Source: G020354785 sp964580815 (GTDB lineage Bacteria > Bacteroidota > Bacteroidia > Bacteroidales > UBA10428). From it: a stretch of 14,298 bases of DNA. The stretch spans positions 1 to 14,298 of the forward strand of contig CAZOLY010000082.1 in the NCBI GenBank assembly GCA_964580815.1. The letters run 5' to 3'. Of the stretch, positions 7,957 through 14,298 are shown piece by piece. The notes under the pieces were generated by a model. It worked only from the letters and a program-made list of their open reading frames with translations, was not told where the DNA came from and ran no database searches. The position numbers were made by a program, and so were the translations under genes. The stretch's first letter is position 1. Each line of letters begins with the position of its first letter.

Positions 7957-8365
7957 ATCTAAGCATGCGCTTCCTGCCTACATTACGGACAGTTCTGCAG
8001 GAATGGACCTGATGGCAAATATTGATAAGCCTGTAAAACTTAAACCCCTCGAAAGAGCTTTGGTACCAACAGGACTGTTTATTGAGCTGCCGCTTGGATA
8101 CGAGGCGCAGATACGCCCGAGAAGCGGATTAGCCATTAAGTACGGAATATCGGTATTAAACACGCCAGGGACAATTGATGCCGATTACAGAGGTGAAGTA
8201 TGCGTTATACTTATTAATTTGTCAAATAAAGTTTATACGGTTAATGATGGTGAAAGAATTTGCCAGATGATTATAACCAGGCATGAAAAGGTTGAGTGGG
8301 ATTTGGTTAAGGCGCTAAATCAGACTGAAAGGGGAAAGGGAGGGTTTGGCCATACTGGCAAATAA
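7934..8365 (+). CDS. dut: dUTP diphosphatase (trimeric dUTPase)
   Basis: Dut hydrolyses dUTP to dUMP and pyrophosphate, which keeps uracil out of DNA and supplies dTMP synthesis. The 143-residue protein carries all five trimeric-dUTPase motifs in order: SAGMDLMA (21-28), RPRSGLA (61-67), GTIDADYRGE (79-88, with the catalytic Asp at 82), ERICQMII (107-114) and the P-loop-like RGKGGFGHTG tail (133-142). The ATG lies inside the end of the flippase gene, 23 bp before that gene's end, and the next gene starts 18 bp downstream, so it belongs to the same transcript. Confidence 0.98.
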   Translation: MKIKIVSKSKHALPAYITDSSAGMDLMANIDKPVKLKPLERALVPTGLFIELPLGYEAQIRPRSGLAIKYGISVLNTPGTIDADYRGEVCVILINLSNKVYTVNDGERICQMIITRHEKVEWDLVKALNQTERGKGGFGHTGK

Positions 8366-8383
8366 TTAATAAAGCTTATAAAA

Positions 8384-9394
8384 ATGAATGTAATTATCCC
8401 TATGGCGGGTATTGGAAAGAGGATGCGTCCTCATTCCCTGTTTGTTCCCAAGCCATTAATGAAAATTGCAGGTAAAGCAATTGTTCACAGGCTAATAGAA
8501 GAGCTGGCAAAGTCAATAGACGGTAAAATTAAGAATATTGGTTTTGTAATAGGTGATTTTGGTAAAGATATAGAGAATGAGCTGGTTAATATTGCAAGAG
8601 ATGCCGGTGCAAACGGGAAGATATATTATCAGAAAGAGGCACTGGGAACTGCACATGCAATATATTGTGCGAGTGACCTTTTAAATAGTGAGGTTGTCAT
8701 AGCATTTGCAGATACGCTGTTTAAAGCTGATTTTAAAGTGGATAAGGGAAAAGAGGCCATAATATGGATTTATGAAGTAAAGGATCCGCAAAATTATGGT
8801 GTGGTTAAAATAAATGAGCAGAATATAGTGACCGATTTCATAGAGAAGCCAAAAGAAAAAATTTCAAACAAAGCAATCGTGGGATTGTATTATTTTAAAA
8901 ACGGGGATTTATTAAGTAATGAGATAAAGAATATTATCAGAAATAAAATTATGGTGGATGGGGAATACCAGTTGACAACAGTACTTGAGAATTTAAAAAA
9001 TAAGGGGCTGAAGTTTAGTATTGGCCCTGTGAAGGAATGGCTCGACTGTGGAAATAAAAACACCTTTATAGCGACAAACTCCAGGATCCTGGAGCTTACC
9101 GGCAGGAAAGAACTAACGGGCAGGAACGTTAGAGTAAGGAATTCGCAGATTATCGATCCTTGCTATATCGGAGACAATGTTAAAATATACAATTCAATAA
9201 TTGGCCCCTGTGTATCAATAGAAAATGATTCGGAAATATCTAAATGTATAATATCTAATTCAATAATATATAATAACTCCAGAGTAAGTGGAATAGTAGC
9301 GTCACAGTCCATCATCGGAAGTAATGTGGAATATTTGAAAAGTGACGAGGAGCTTAGCATTGGAGATTTCAGCATTTATAAAATTATTAGGTAA
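8384..9394 (+). CDS. Sugar-phosphate nucleotidyltransferase with left-handed beta-helix tail
   Basis: This 336-residue protein belongs to the NTP_transferase family (PF00483), which makes NDP-sugars from NTP and a sugar 1-phosphate. The nucleotide-binding loop is PMAGIGKRMRP at 6-16, followed by PKPL at 22-25. ALGTAHAI lies at 86-93, a metal-binding Asp in FADT at 110, GVVKI at 139-143, EKP at 154-156, EYQLT at 194-198 and WLDCGN at 219-224. From about residue 245 there are hexapeptide-like repeats (IGDNVKIYNSIIG and similar) that form a left-handed beta-helix, without an obvious acetyltransferase extension. It resembles long-form glucose-1-phosphate thymidylyl- or uridylyltransferases, but the base and sugar cannot be fixed from sequence. 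The next gene begins 2 bp after the stop. Confidence 0.87.
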   Translation: MNVIIPMAGIGKRMRPHSLFVPKPLMKIAGKAIVHRLIEELAKSIDGKIKNIGFVIGDFGKDIENELVNIARDAGANGKIYYQKEALGTAHAIYCASDLLNSEVVIAFADTLFKADFKVDKGKEAIIWIYEVKDPQNYGVVKINEQNIVTDFIEKPKEKISNKAIVGLYYFKNGDLLSNEIKNIIRNKIMVDGEYQLTTVLENLKNKGLKFSIGPVKEWLDCGNKNTFIATNSRILELTGRKELTGRNVRVRNSQIIDPCYIGDNVKIYNSIIGPCVSIENDSEISKCIISNSIIYNNSRVSGIVASQSIIGSNVEYLKSDEELSIGDFSIYKIIR

Positions 9395-9396
9395 AC

Positions 9397-11151
9397 ATGA
9401 GATTAAGAAAAGAAATAATTAAAATATATTTTATAACAGGATTTGCCCTGGTTATGAATACTTCATTAAGCTGCAATGTGTATGATACAAATAAGGTATC
9501 GCCCGCAAGTAAGGGTAAGACAAAGGATTATGATAATGAATTTTACTATGCATTTACAGGTGCTACAAAAAATGCAATTTTCGGGCAGTACAGGCAGGCT
9601 ATAAGAGACTTTAATGAATGTCTGTCATACAAAAGAAACAGTCCTGCAATACATTATATGCTGTCGAGCATTTATTTAAATGCCGGCAAGATAGAATTGG
9701 CAAAAAAATATGCGGATAGTGCTGTTTTTTATGATGAGGATAATAATAAATGGTATTTGTTGCACCTGGCGAATATTTACAACCTTGAGAATGAGATTGA
9801 CAGCAGCATAACCATATATGAAAAGCTGGTAAAAACGGAGCCAAAGGATATGGATATGAAATATAAGCTGGCTCTAATGTATGAAGAGGTAGAAAAATAT
9901 GATAAGGCGTTATTAATGTTAAAGGAAATAGAAGATGTTATTGGCGAAAATGAGAATATCCTGATTTCAAAGCATAAAATATACAGCAAGACAGGAAGGC
10001 AGGAAGAGGCAATAAATGAACTGAAGAAGGCAATAGAATATTATCCTGAGAACTATAATTTGCTGGGCTTGCTGGCAGAATATTATGCTGATATTAAAAA
10101 TTATGATGCGGCACTTGAATATTACAATCTGCTTTTAATTAAAGACCCTGATAATGACAAAACAGAATTATCGTATGCAGAATTCCTGCGGTCAAATAAC
10201 GAATATGAGAAAGCCTTTAAATATTACAGGGATGCCATAAATAATGACAATATTGACGTGGACGTTAAAATATCACTGATAGTAAGGTTCATTAAGGATG
10301 ATTCGGTATTTACAAATTTTAATAAATATATAAACATGCTTGTCGATGAGCTAAAAAGAAAATATGAAAACAATGTCAGTGTGCGGACTTTATGTGCTGA
10401 CTTTTATATAAGAAATGATGAATTGGAACTGGCAGAGCATGAATTGAATGTTGTTCTTGGAATAGAAAAGAAGAACTATATAATATGGGAGCAGTTGTTG
10501 TATATTGAAAATTCCCTTTTTAAGTACGATAGCGTCATTAATAAAAGCAGTGAAGCATTAAAAATATTTAATGAAGAGCCTGTACTTTATCTTTTTAAGG
10601 GAATAGCATTGGTACAGACGGGAAAGAATGGGGAAGCGGCGAAAACCCTTGAAAGCGGGGTAAAATATTCAAAAAATAAATCACAGGAAGTGCAGTTTTA
10701 TACTTTCCTGGGAGAAGCTTACAAAAATCTGGGAGATTACAGGAAATCTGACAATTGTTTTGAGAAGGTCCTGGAAATTGAACCTGACAATTTGCTGGTG
10801 AGGAATAATTACGGCTATTACCTGGCATTACGTGAAGAAAATTTGAAAAAAGCGGAAGAACTTAGCAGACTTACAATTGAGATTGAACCAAAGAATTTTA
10901 CCTACCTCGATACATATGGATGGATACTATTTAAAAAGGGAGAAAAAAGTAAGGCAAAAAAATATATTGAAAAGGCCATGAAGTACGGAGGAGATAAAAA
11001 TGGCGAGATTCTTGATCACTATGGAGACATATTATTTGAGCTGTCTGATTCAAAAGATGCTATATTTTACTGGAATGAAGCATTAAAGTATTCGGATAAG
11101 GGCCCGGACATTATTGAAAAAATAAAAAATGCAGAAGAGAAGGTAAAATAA
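9397..11151 (+). CDS. Large TPR-repeat protein, probably exported or lipid-anchored
   Basis: A 584-residue protein. Residues 1-26 look like a secretion signal: basic MRLRK, a hydrophobic stretch to about residue 20, then TSLSC with Cys 26. This is not a textbook lipobox because Leu is at -2, so lipidation is possible but unsure. From about residue 55 to the end there are many tetratricopeptide repeats, for example 120-145, 155-180, 190-215 and a strong run at 395-475. The C-terminal part, with TYLDTYGWILFKKGE and ILDHYGDILFEL, is typical of a Bacteroidota TPR family that, from memory, sits between dut and an EnvC-type gene. TPR domains mediate protein-protein contacts, so a scaffold role in envelope assembly is an inference from the neighbours. 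Confidence 0.88.
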   Translation: MRLRKEIIKIYFITGFALVMNTSLSCNVYDTNKVSPASKGKTKDYDNEFYYAFTGATKNAIFGQYRQAIRDFNECLSYKRNSPAIHYMLSSIYLNAGKIELAKKYADSAVFYDEDNNKWYLLHLANIYNLENEIDSSITIYEKLVKTEPKDMDMKYKLALMYEEVEKYDKALLMLKEIEDVIGENENILISKHKIYSKTGRQEEAINELKKAIEYYPENYNLLGLLAEYYADIKNYDAALEYYNLLLIKDPDNDKTELSYAEFLRSNNEYEKAFKYYRDAINNDNIDVDVKISLIVRFIKDDSVFTNFNKYINMLVDELKRKYENNVSVRTLCADFYIRNDELELAEHELNVVLGIEKKNYIIWEQLLYIENSLFKYDSVINKSSEALKIFNEEPVLYLFKGIALVQTGKNGEAAKTLESGVKYSKNKSQEVQFYTFLGEAYKNLGDYRKSDNCFEKVLEIEPDNLLVRNNYGYYLALREENLKKAEELSRLTIEIEPKNFTYLDTYGWILFKKGEKSKAKKYIEKAMKYGGDKNGEILDHYGDILFELSDSKDAIFYWNEALKYSDKGPDIIEKIKNAEEKVK

Positions 11152-11164
11152 TACCTGATGAAAA

Positions 11165-12370
11165 TTGAAAGACAATAGAATATACTATCCCGGATTAAAA
11201 TATTTAATGATATTATTTATATGCTTGATAGTTAGTCAAATATATGGGCAGGATAAAGAAAAATTAAGGAATTTGCAATCCAGGGCAAGGCAGGAAATAG
11301 AATATGCAAGCAAAATACTCGAAGAAACAAAAGAAAAAAAGAAATATTCAATAAATGAATTGAAAATCATTGAGTATAGAATAAATTCAAGAAATAAATA
11401 TATTGAGGAATTAGCTGCAGAGATAGAAGACCTTAATAAAAAGATATCGGACAACAGGAACCTAATAGCTTCTTTGGAAGCTGACTTAATAAAAATAAAG
11501 GAGGAATATGCCAGAATTATAGTAAATGCTTACAAAAAGAGAGATCAGAATGTACTGTTAATGTATATTCTGGCATCCGGAAGTTTTGACCAGGCTTATA
11601 AGAGGGTAAGATATATACAGCAGTATTCGGAATATAAAAGAAAGCAGGCAAAATTAATTATTGCATTTAAGAGCATCATTGAGAAGAAAATTGTGGAATT
11701 AAACAGGGATAAAGAAGCCAAGGCAAGGCTTATAAAGGAGAAGGAATCGGAGAATATTAGTATAGTCAGGGAGAAGGCCAGCAAAGAAGCTTTAATCGGA
11801 GAATTATCAAAAAGAGAAAATGAACTGGTAATTGAGCTGGAAGAAAAAAGAAAACTGGCTGAAAAAATAAAGAAGGAGCTTGAGAAGGTAATAGAAGAGG
11901 AAAGGAATAAGCATAAGGGAACGTACTCCGTGTTAACACCCGAAGAACAGCTTATTTCGGACAATTTTGAAAAAAATATAGGGAAGTTGCCATGGCCTAC
12001 AAAATACGGTATAATAACGGGTAAGTACGGTGAACAGGATCATCCTGTTTTAAAGAATATTAAAATTAGAAATGACGGGATCGACATATCCACGGTGAGG
12101 GATGCCGAGGTAAGGGCGGTTTTTAATGGAAAAGTGTCAAAAATATTCTCCATTCCCGGCGAAAACTATACTATGATTATAAGACATGGTAATTATTATT
12201 CTTTGTATCATAATCTGAAGAATATATCCGCAAGTCCGGGAGAAACGGTATATACAAAGCAGAAGATAGGAAATGTCTACACCGATGAAAAAACGAAACA
12301 GACAATATTGCACTTTCAGATTTGGAAGGAATCACAAAACCTTAACCCGGAATTGTGGCTTAGCAATTAG
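11165..12370 (+). CDS. EnvC-type coiled-coil protein with degenerate LytM (M23) domain
   Basis: The 401-residue protein has a signal segment (hydrophobic residues 13-27, cut near IYGQ), a long Lys/Glu-rich coiled coil (about 30-250) and a C-terminal LytM/M23 domain (about 275-400). The zinc site is eroded: the HxxxD motif reads NDGID (N303 for His, D307 kept) and HxH reads ILH (I381 for His, H383 kept); H341 is kept. This matches EnvC-type regulators that bind and activate N-acetylmuramoyl-L-alanine amidases rather than cut peptidoglycan. The start is uncertain. TTG at 11165 is the only start that leaves basic residues before the hydrophobic segment; ATG at 11207 would begin inside it. An ATG at 11158 is out of frame and would be in frame with one fewer A in the following run. 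Confidence 0.87.
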   Translation: MKDNRIYYPGLKYLMILFICLIVSQIYGQDKEKLRNLQSRARQEIEYASKILEETKEKKKYSINELKIIEYRINSRNKYIEELAAEIEDLNKKISDNRNLIASLEADLIKIKEEYARIIVNAYKKRDQNVLLMYILASGSFDQAYKRVRYIQQYSEYKRKQAKLIIAFKSIIEKKIVELNRDKEAKARLIKEKESENISIVREKASKEALIGELSKRENELVIELEEKRKLAEKIKKELEKVIEEERNKHKGTYSVLTPEEQLISDNFEKNIGKLPWPTKYGIITGKYGEQDHPVLKNIKIRNDGIDISTVRDAEVRAVFNGKVSKIFSIPGENYTMIIRHGNYYSLYHNLKNISASPGETVYTKQKIGNVYTDEKTKQTILHFQIWKESQNLNPELWLSN

Positions 12371-12383
12371 AAAAATATTTTTG
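12353..12383 (+). promoter_or_regulatory. Candidate Bacteroidota-type promoter for the ATPase-ybeY-mnmG run
   Basis: TTG at 12353-12355 and TATTTTTG at 12376-12383 (an exact TAnnTTTG) are separated by 20 nt, the spacing expected for a primary sigma factor of this phylum. Transcription would start about 12390, some 110 nt before the ATPase ATG, leaving a long leader. The -33 element lies inside the last codons of the EnvC-type gene. The call rests on consensus only; the -7 box is also part of an AT-only palindrome (12371-12382). Confidence 0.4.
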
Positions 12384-12476
12384 TAAATAAATTAGATTAT
12401 TTTTTATTATTTTCGGTTAGAAATTAACTAATTTAGTAACATAATTTTTTAATTGCAGTATAAGAGGGGGAAATCA

Positions 12477-12497
12477 ATGATATTATTGAAAATATAA
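12477..12497 (+). other. Possible six-codon upstream ORF in the ATPase leader
   Basis: ATG at 12477 opens a reading frame of six codons (MILLKI) that stops with TAA at 12495-12497, 4 bp before the ATPase ATG and out of frame with it. A G-rich purine tract, GAGGGGG at 12464-12470, stands 6 nt upstream of this ATG, in the position of a Shine-Dalgarno sequence, although such sites are little used in Bacteroidota. It could be translated and feed ribosomes to the next start, or be chance. The rest of the 131-bp gap is AT-rich and shows nothing else I recognise beyond the candidate promoter. Confidence 0.25.
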
Positions 12498-12501
12498 TTA
12501 G

Positions 12502-12900
12502 ATGGAAAAAAAATATGAAATAAAATCGAAAATTGAGAATCTTAGGAAAGTGGAGAAGCTTGTAGATGATATTTCAGCTGAATATAATATAAGTTCGGAT
12601 ATATACGGGAATATATTGATTGCAGCCCTGGAAGCGGCTAATAATGCGATTTTGCATGGGAACAAACTGGATGAAAATAAACTGGTAAATATTATTATTA
12701 ACAAAGACGAAAAAACATTAAAAATCAGAGTTGATGATGAGGGCGATGGATTTGACTATAAAAACATTCCTGATCCTACCGCACCTGAGAACATTGAAAA
12801 TATTAACGGCAGGGGAATTTTTTTAATGGAAAAGTTATCAGACGGGATAGAATTTTCAAGGAACGGAGCAACTGTAGTACTGGCATTTAATTTAAAATAA
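12502..12900 (+). CDS. RsbW-like ATP-binding protein (GHKL/HATPase fold)
   Basis: A 132-residue single-domain protein of the HATPase_c_2 type found in anti-sigma factors and serine kinases such as RsbW and SpoIIAB. The N box is EAANNAILHGN at 44-54, the G1-type motif is DDEGDGFD at 78-85, and the lid/G2 region is NGRGIFLMEKL at 102-112. There is no receiver, sensor or membrane segment. Classical members bind a sigma factor and phosphorylate a STAS-domain antagonist, but neither partner is encoded nearby. In Bacteroidota this gene is, from memory, usually found directly before ybeY, so its target may be unrelated to sigma factors. An in-frame TAG at 12499-12501 fixes the ATG at 12502. The ybeY start follows 4 bp after its stop. 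Confidence 0.88.
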   Translation: MEKKYEIKSKIENLRKVEKLVDDISAEYNISSDIYGNILIAALEAANNAILHGNKLDENKLVNIIINKDEKTLKIRVDDEGDGFDYKNIPDPTAPENIENINGRGIFLMEKLSDGIEFSRNGATVVLAFNLK

Positions 12901-12904
12901 ATAT

Positions 12905-13318
12905 TTGAATGTAAAGTATTATTATAAAGACACTTCATTTAGATTAGTTGAAGAAAAGAATTATACTCATTTAATAAATTCCATAATCAACAAGGAGGGA
13001 TACAGGCGGGACGGGATTAACATCATTTTCACATCGGATAAAGCCATCCTTAATTTAAATAAAAAATTTCTGAACAGGGAATATTATACTGATGTTATAG
13101 TATTTAGCAATACATTCAAAAATACTGTGAGTGGCGAAGTATATATAAGCGTGGAAAGAATAAGGGAAAACAGTGATAAATATTCAGAAGGGAATTTCAA
13201 TAAGGAAGTAAAACGTATTATCATTCACGGGATTCTGCATTTATTGGGGTATGAAGATAAAAGTAATAAGGAAAGGGAAGTAATGACAAATAAGGAAAAT
13301 TTTTATTTAAATTCGTAG
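12905..13318 (+). CDS. ybeY: Endoribonuclease YbeY (rRNA maturation)
   Basis: YbeY is a metal-dependent RNase needed for 16S rRNA 3'-end maturation and ribosome quality control. The 137-residue protein ends in the family signature HGILHLLGYED at 108-118. Two zinc ligands, H108 and H112, are present; the third position, His in the usual GYDH, is Asp118. The same replacement is, as far as I recall, general in Bacteroidota. The segment LNREYYTDVIVF (56-67) is the other conserved block. The start is TTG at 12905: an in-frame TAA at 12893 closes the frame upstream, and the only nearby ATG (12909) is out of frame and followed directly by a stop. It lies 4 bp after the ATPase gene and 16 bp before mnmG. 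Confidence 0.95.
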   Translation: MNVKYYYKDTSFRLVEEKNYTHLINSIINKEGYRRDGINIIFTSDKAILNLNKKFLNREYYTDVIVFSNTFKNTVSGEVYISVERIRENSDKYSEGNFNKEVKRIIIHGILHLLGYEDKSNKEREVMTNKENFYLNS

Positions 13319-13334
13319 ATTTTTTTGCTGGCAC

Positions 13335-14298
13335 ATGAATTATAAATATGATATAATTGTGGTGGGAGCGGGGCATGCGGGATGTGAAGCCGCATGCGCA
13401 GGTGCAAATATTGGGTCAAAGGTACTTTTGATAACCATGGATATGACAAAAATTGCTCAAATGTCATGTAATCCTGCAATGGGAGGAATAGCAAAAGGAC
13501 AGATTATAAGAGAAATAGATGCACTTGGAGGTTATTCGGGAATTGTAACAGACAGAAGTATGATTCAGTTCAGGATGCTTAATAAATCCAAGGGGCCGGC
13601 AATGTGGAGTCCGAGAGCTCAATGTGACAGGATGAAATTTTACATGGAATGGAGAAAGGTTATTGAGAAAAATAAGAACATTGATCTGTGGCAGGATAAT
13701 GTTAAGGAATTAATAATAGAAGCGGAAAAAATTAAGGGTGTTCTGACGATAAATAATGTTAAGTTTTATTCAAGATCTGTGATCCTGGCATGCGGAACCT
13801 TTGAAAACGGATTAATACATATAGGCAAAGTAAAGGTAAGCGGAGGGAGAATATCGGAACCCGTATCATCAGGTATATCAAAGCAACTGGAGAAAATGGG
13901 TTTCGAAGTGGACAGAATGAAAACAGGGACACCTGCCAGGCTGGACGGCAGAACGATTGATTTTTCAATATTAAAGGAACAAAAGGGAGATGAAGAGGGA
14001 GGAGCATTTTCATATTTATCAAAAAGAAGGATAGTAACTGAAAAAAGCTGTTTTATTACCTATACAAACGAAAAAACACATAATATACTTAGAAGAGGAT
14101 TCGGGGATTCGCCTTTATTTAACGGGACAATAAAAGGAATCGGACCAAGATACTGTCCAAGTATTGAGGGAAAAATTGTTACATTTTCGGATAAAAAAAG
14201 GCATCAGCTGTTTATTGAGCCGGAAGGCGAAAATAATATTGAATATTATCTGAACGGATTTTCATCGTCACTGCCTATAGATATACAGTATAAGGCAC
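13335..14298 (+). CDS. mnmG: tRNA uridine-34 modification enzyme MnmG (3' end cut by the window edge)
   Basis: MnmG, with the GTPase MnmE, installs the (carboxymethyl)aminomethyl group on C5 of wobble uridine 34 in several tRNAs, using FAD, NADH and methylenetetrahydrofolate. The frame stays open from ATG 13335 to the window end, about 321 residues of a protein that is usually 620-630 long. The FAD-binding GAGHAGCEAA is at 11-20, QMSCNPAMGG at 42-51 carries C45, and PRYCPSIEGKIV contains C274, the counterpart of the catalytic C277 of the E. coli enzyme. KTGTPARLDGRTID and HQLFIEPEG are also present. All 17 arginines visible here use AGA or AGG. It is the third gene of a tight run behind the ATPase and ybeY. 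Confidence 0.97.
   Translation, partial: MNYKYDIIVVGAGHAGCEAACAGANIGSKVLLITMDMTKIAQMSCNPAMGGIAKGQIIREIDALGGYSGIVTDRSMIQFRMLNKSKGPAMWSPRAQCDRMKFYMEWRKVIEKNKNIDLWQDNVKELIIEAEKIKGVLTINNVKFYSRSVILACGTFENGLIHIGKVKVSGGRISEPVSSGISKQLEKMGFEVDRMKTGTPARLDGRTIDFSILKEQKGDEEGGAFSYLSKRRIVTEKSCFITYTNEKTHNILRRGFGDSPLFNGTIKGIGPRYCPSIEGKIVTFSDKKRHQLFIEPEGENNIEYYLNGFSSSLPIDIQYKA

Noticed and set aside
11596..11964. Minus-strand Ser/Phe-rich frame opposite the EnvC-type coiled coil
   Set aside because: Ser/Phe/Leu-rich low-complexity translation is what the complement of Lys/Glu-rich coiled-coil codons produces.
12371..12382. AAAAATATTTTT palindrome after the EnvC-type gene as a rho-independent terminator
   Set aside because: The stem is AT-only with no real loop, so it would be unstable; it also overlaps the better-supported candidate -7 box.
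1..14298. Mobile elements, CRISPR arrays, tRNA or rRNA genes, phage-defence islands
   Set aside because: No transposase or integrase motifs, no regularly spaced repeats, no cloverleaf-like or rRNA sequence, and nearly all bases are taken by recognised genes.

Overview
The window is an AT-rich stretch of bacterial chromosome, most likely from the phylum Bacteroidota (Bacteroidales-like). Three things point there. The protein sequences resemble Bacteroidota family versions: a YbeY with Asp in place of the third zinc His, an EnvC-type protein with an eroded metal site, and a cyclophilin with a long insertion. The gene orders flippase-dut-...-TPR-EnvC and ATPase-ybeY-mnmG are, from memory, recurrent in that phylum. 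There are almost no Shine-Dalgarno sequences, and a few TAnnTTTG-like promoter boxes occur. Arginine is encoded mostly by AGA/AGG and isoleucine often by ATA, more strongly than I would expect for a typical Bacteroides. I cannot name a genus.

Layout. Positions 2-3439 (+) hold the end of nadA (NAD synthesis), a secreted protein made almost wholly of MORN-variant repeats, and ruvB (Holliday-junction motor), with gaps of 4 and 11 bp. Positions 3431-6363 (-) hold a tight convergent block that would be transcribed as cyclophilin, pheS, then a DUF819 membrane protein; its last gene overlaps the 3' end of ruvB by 9 bp. A 99-bp divergent gap (6364-6462) separates it from a second + run: Wzx-like flippase, dut (23-bp overlap), a sugar-phosphate nucleotidyltransferase with a left-handed beta-helix tail, a large TPR protein and an EnvC-type coiled-coil/LytM protein (6463-12370). 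A 131-bp gap with a possible promoter and a six-codon upstream ORF leads to the last + run: an RsbW-like ATP-binding protein, ybeY, and mnmG, which is cut by the window end.

How the genes fit together. Most are housekeeping genes: NAD synthesis, recombination, tRNA charging and modification, rRNA maturation, dUTP removal. The 6463-12370 run looks like an envelope-assembly cluster (lipid-linked glycan export, sugar-nucleotide supply, a TPR scaffold, control of cell-wall hydrolysis) with dut embedded in it. I see no mobile element, CRISPR array, tRNA, rRNA, toxin-antitoxin pair or phage-defence locus, and no gene-free stretch longer than 131 bp. No clearly new system stands out. The points most worth a second look are the envelope cluster and what seems to be missing from it, the start region of the EnvC-type gene, the short upstream ORF before the ATPase, and the MORN protein.
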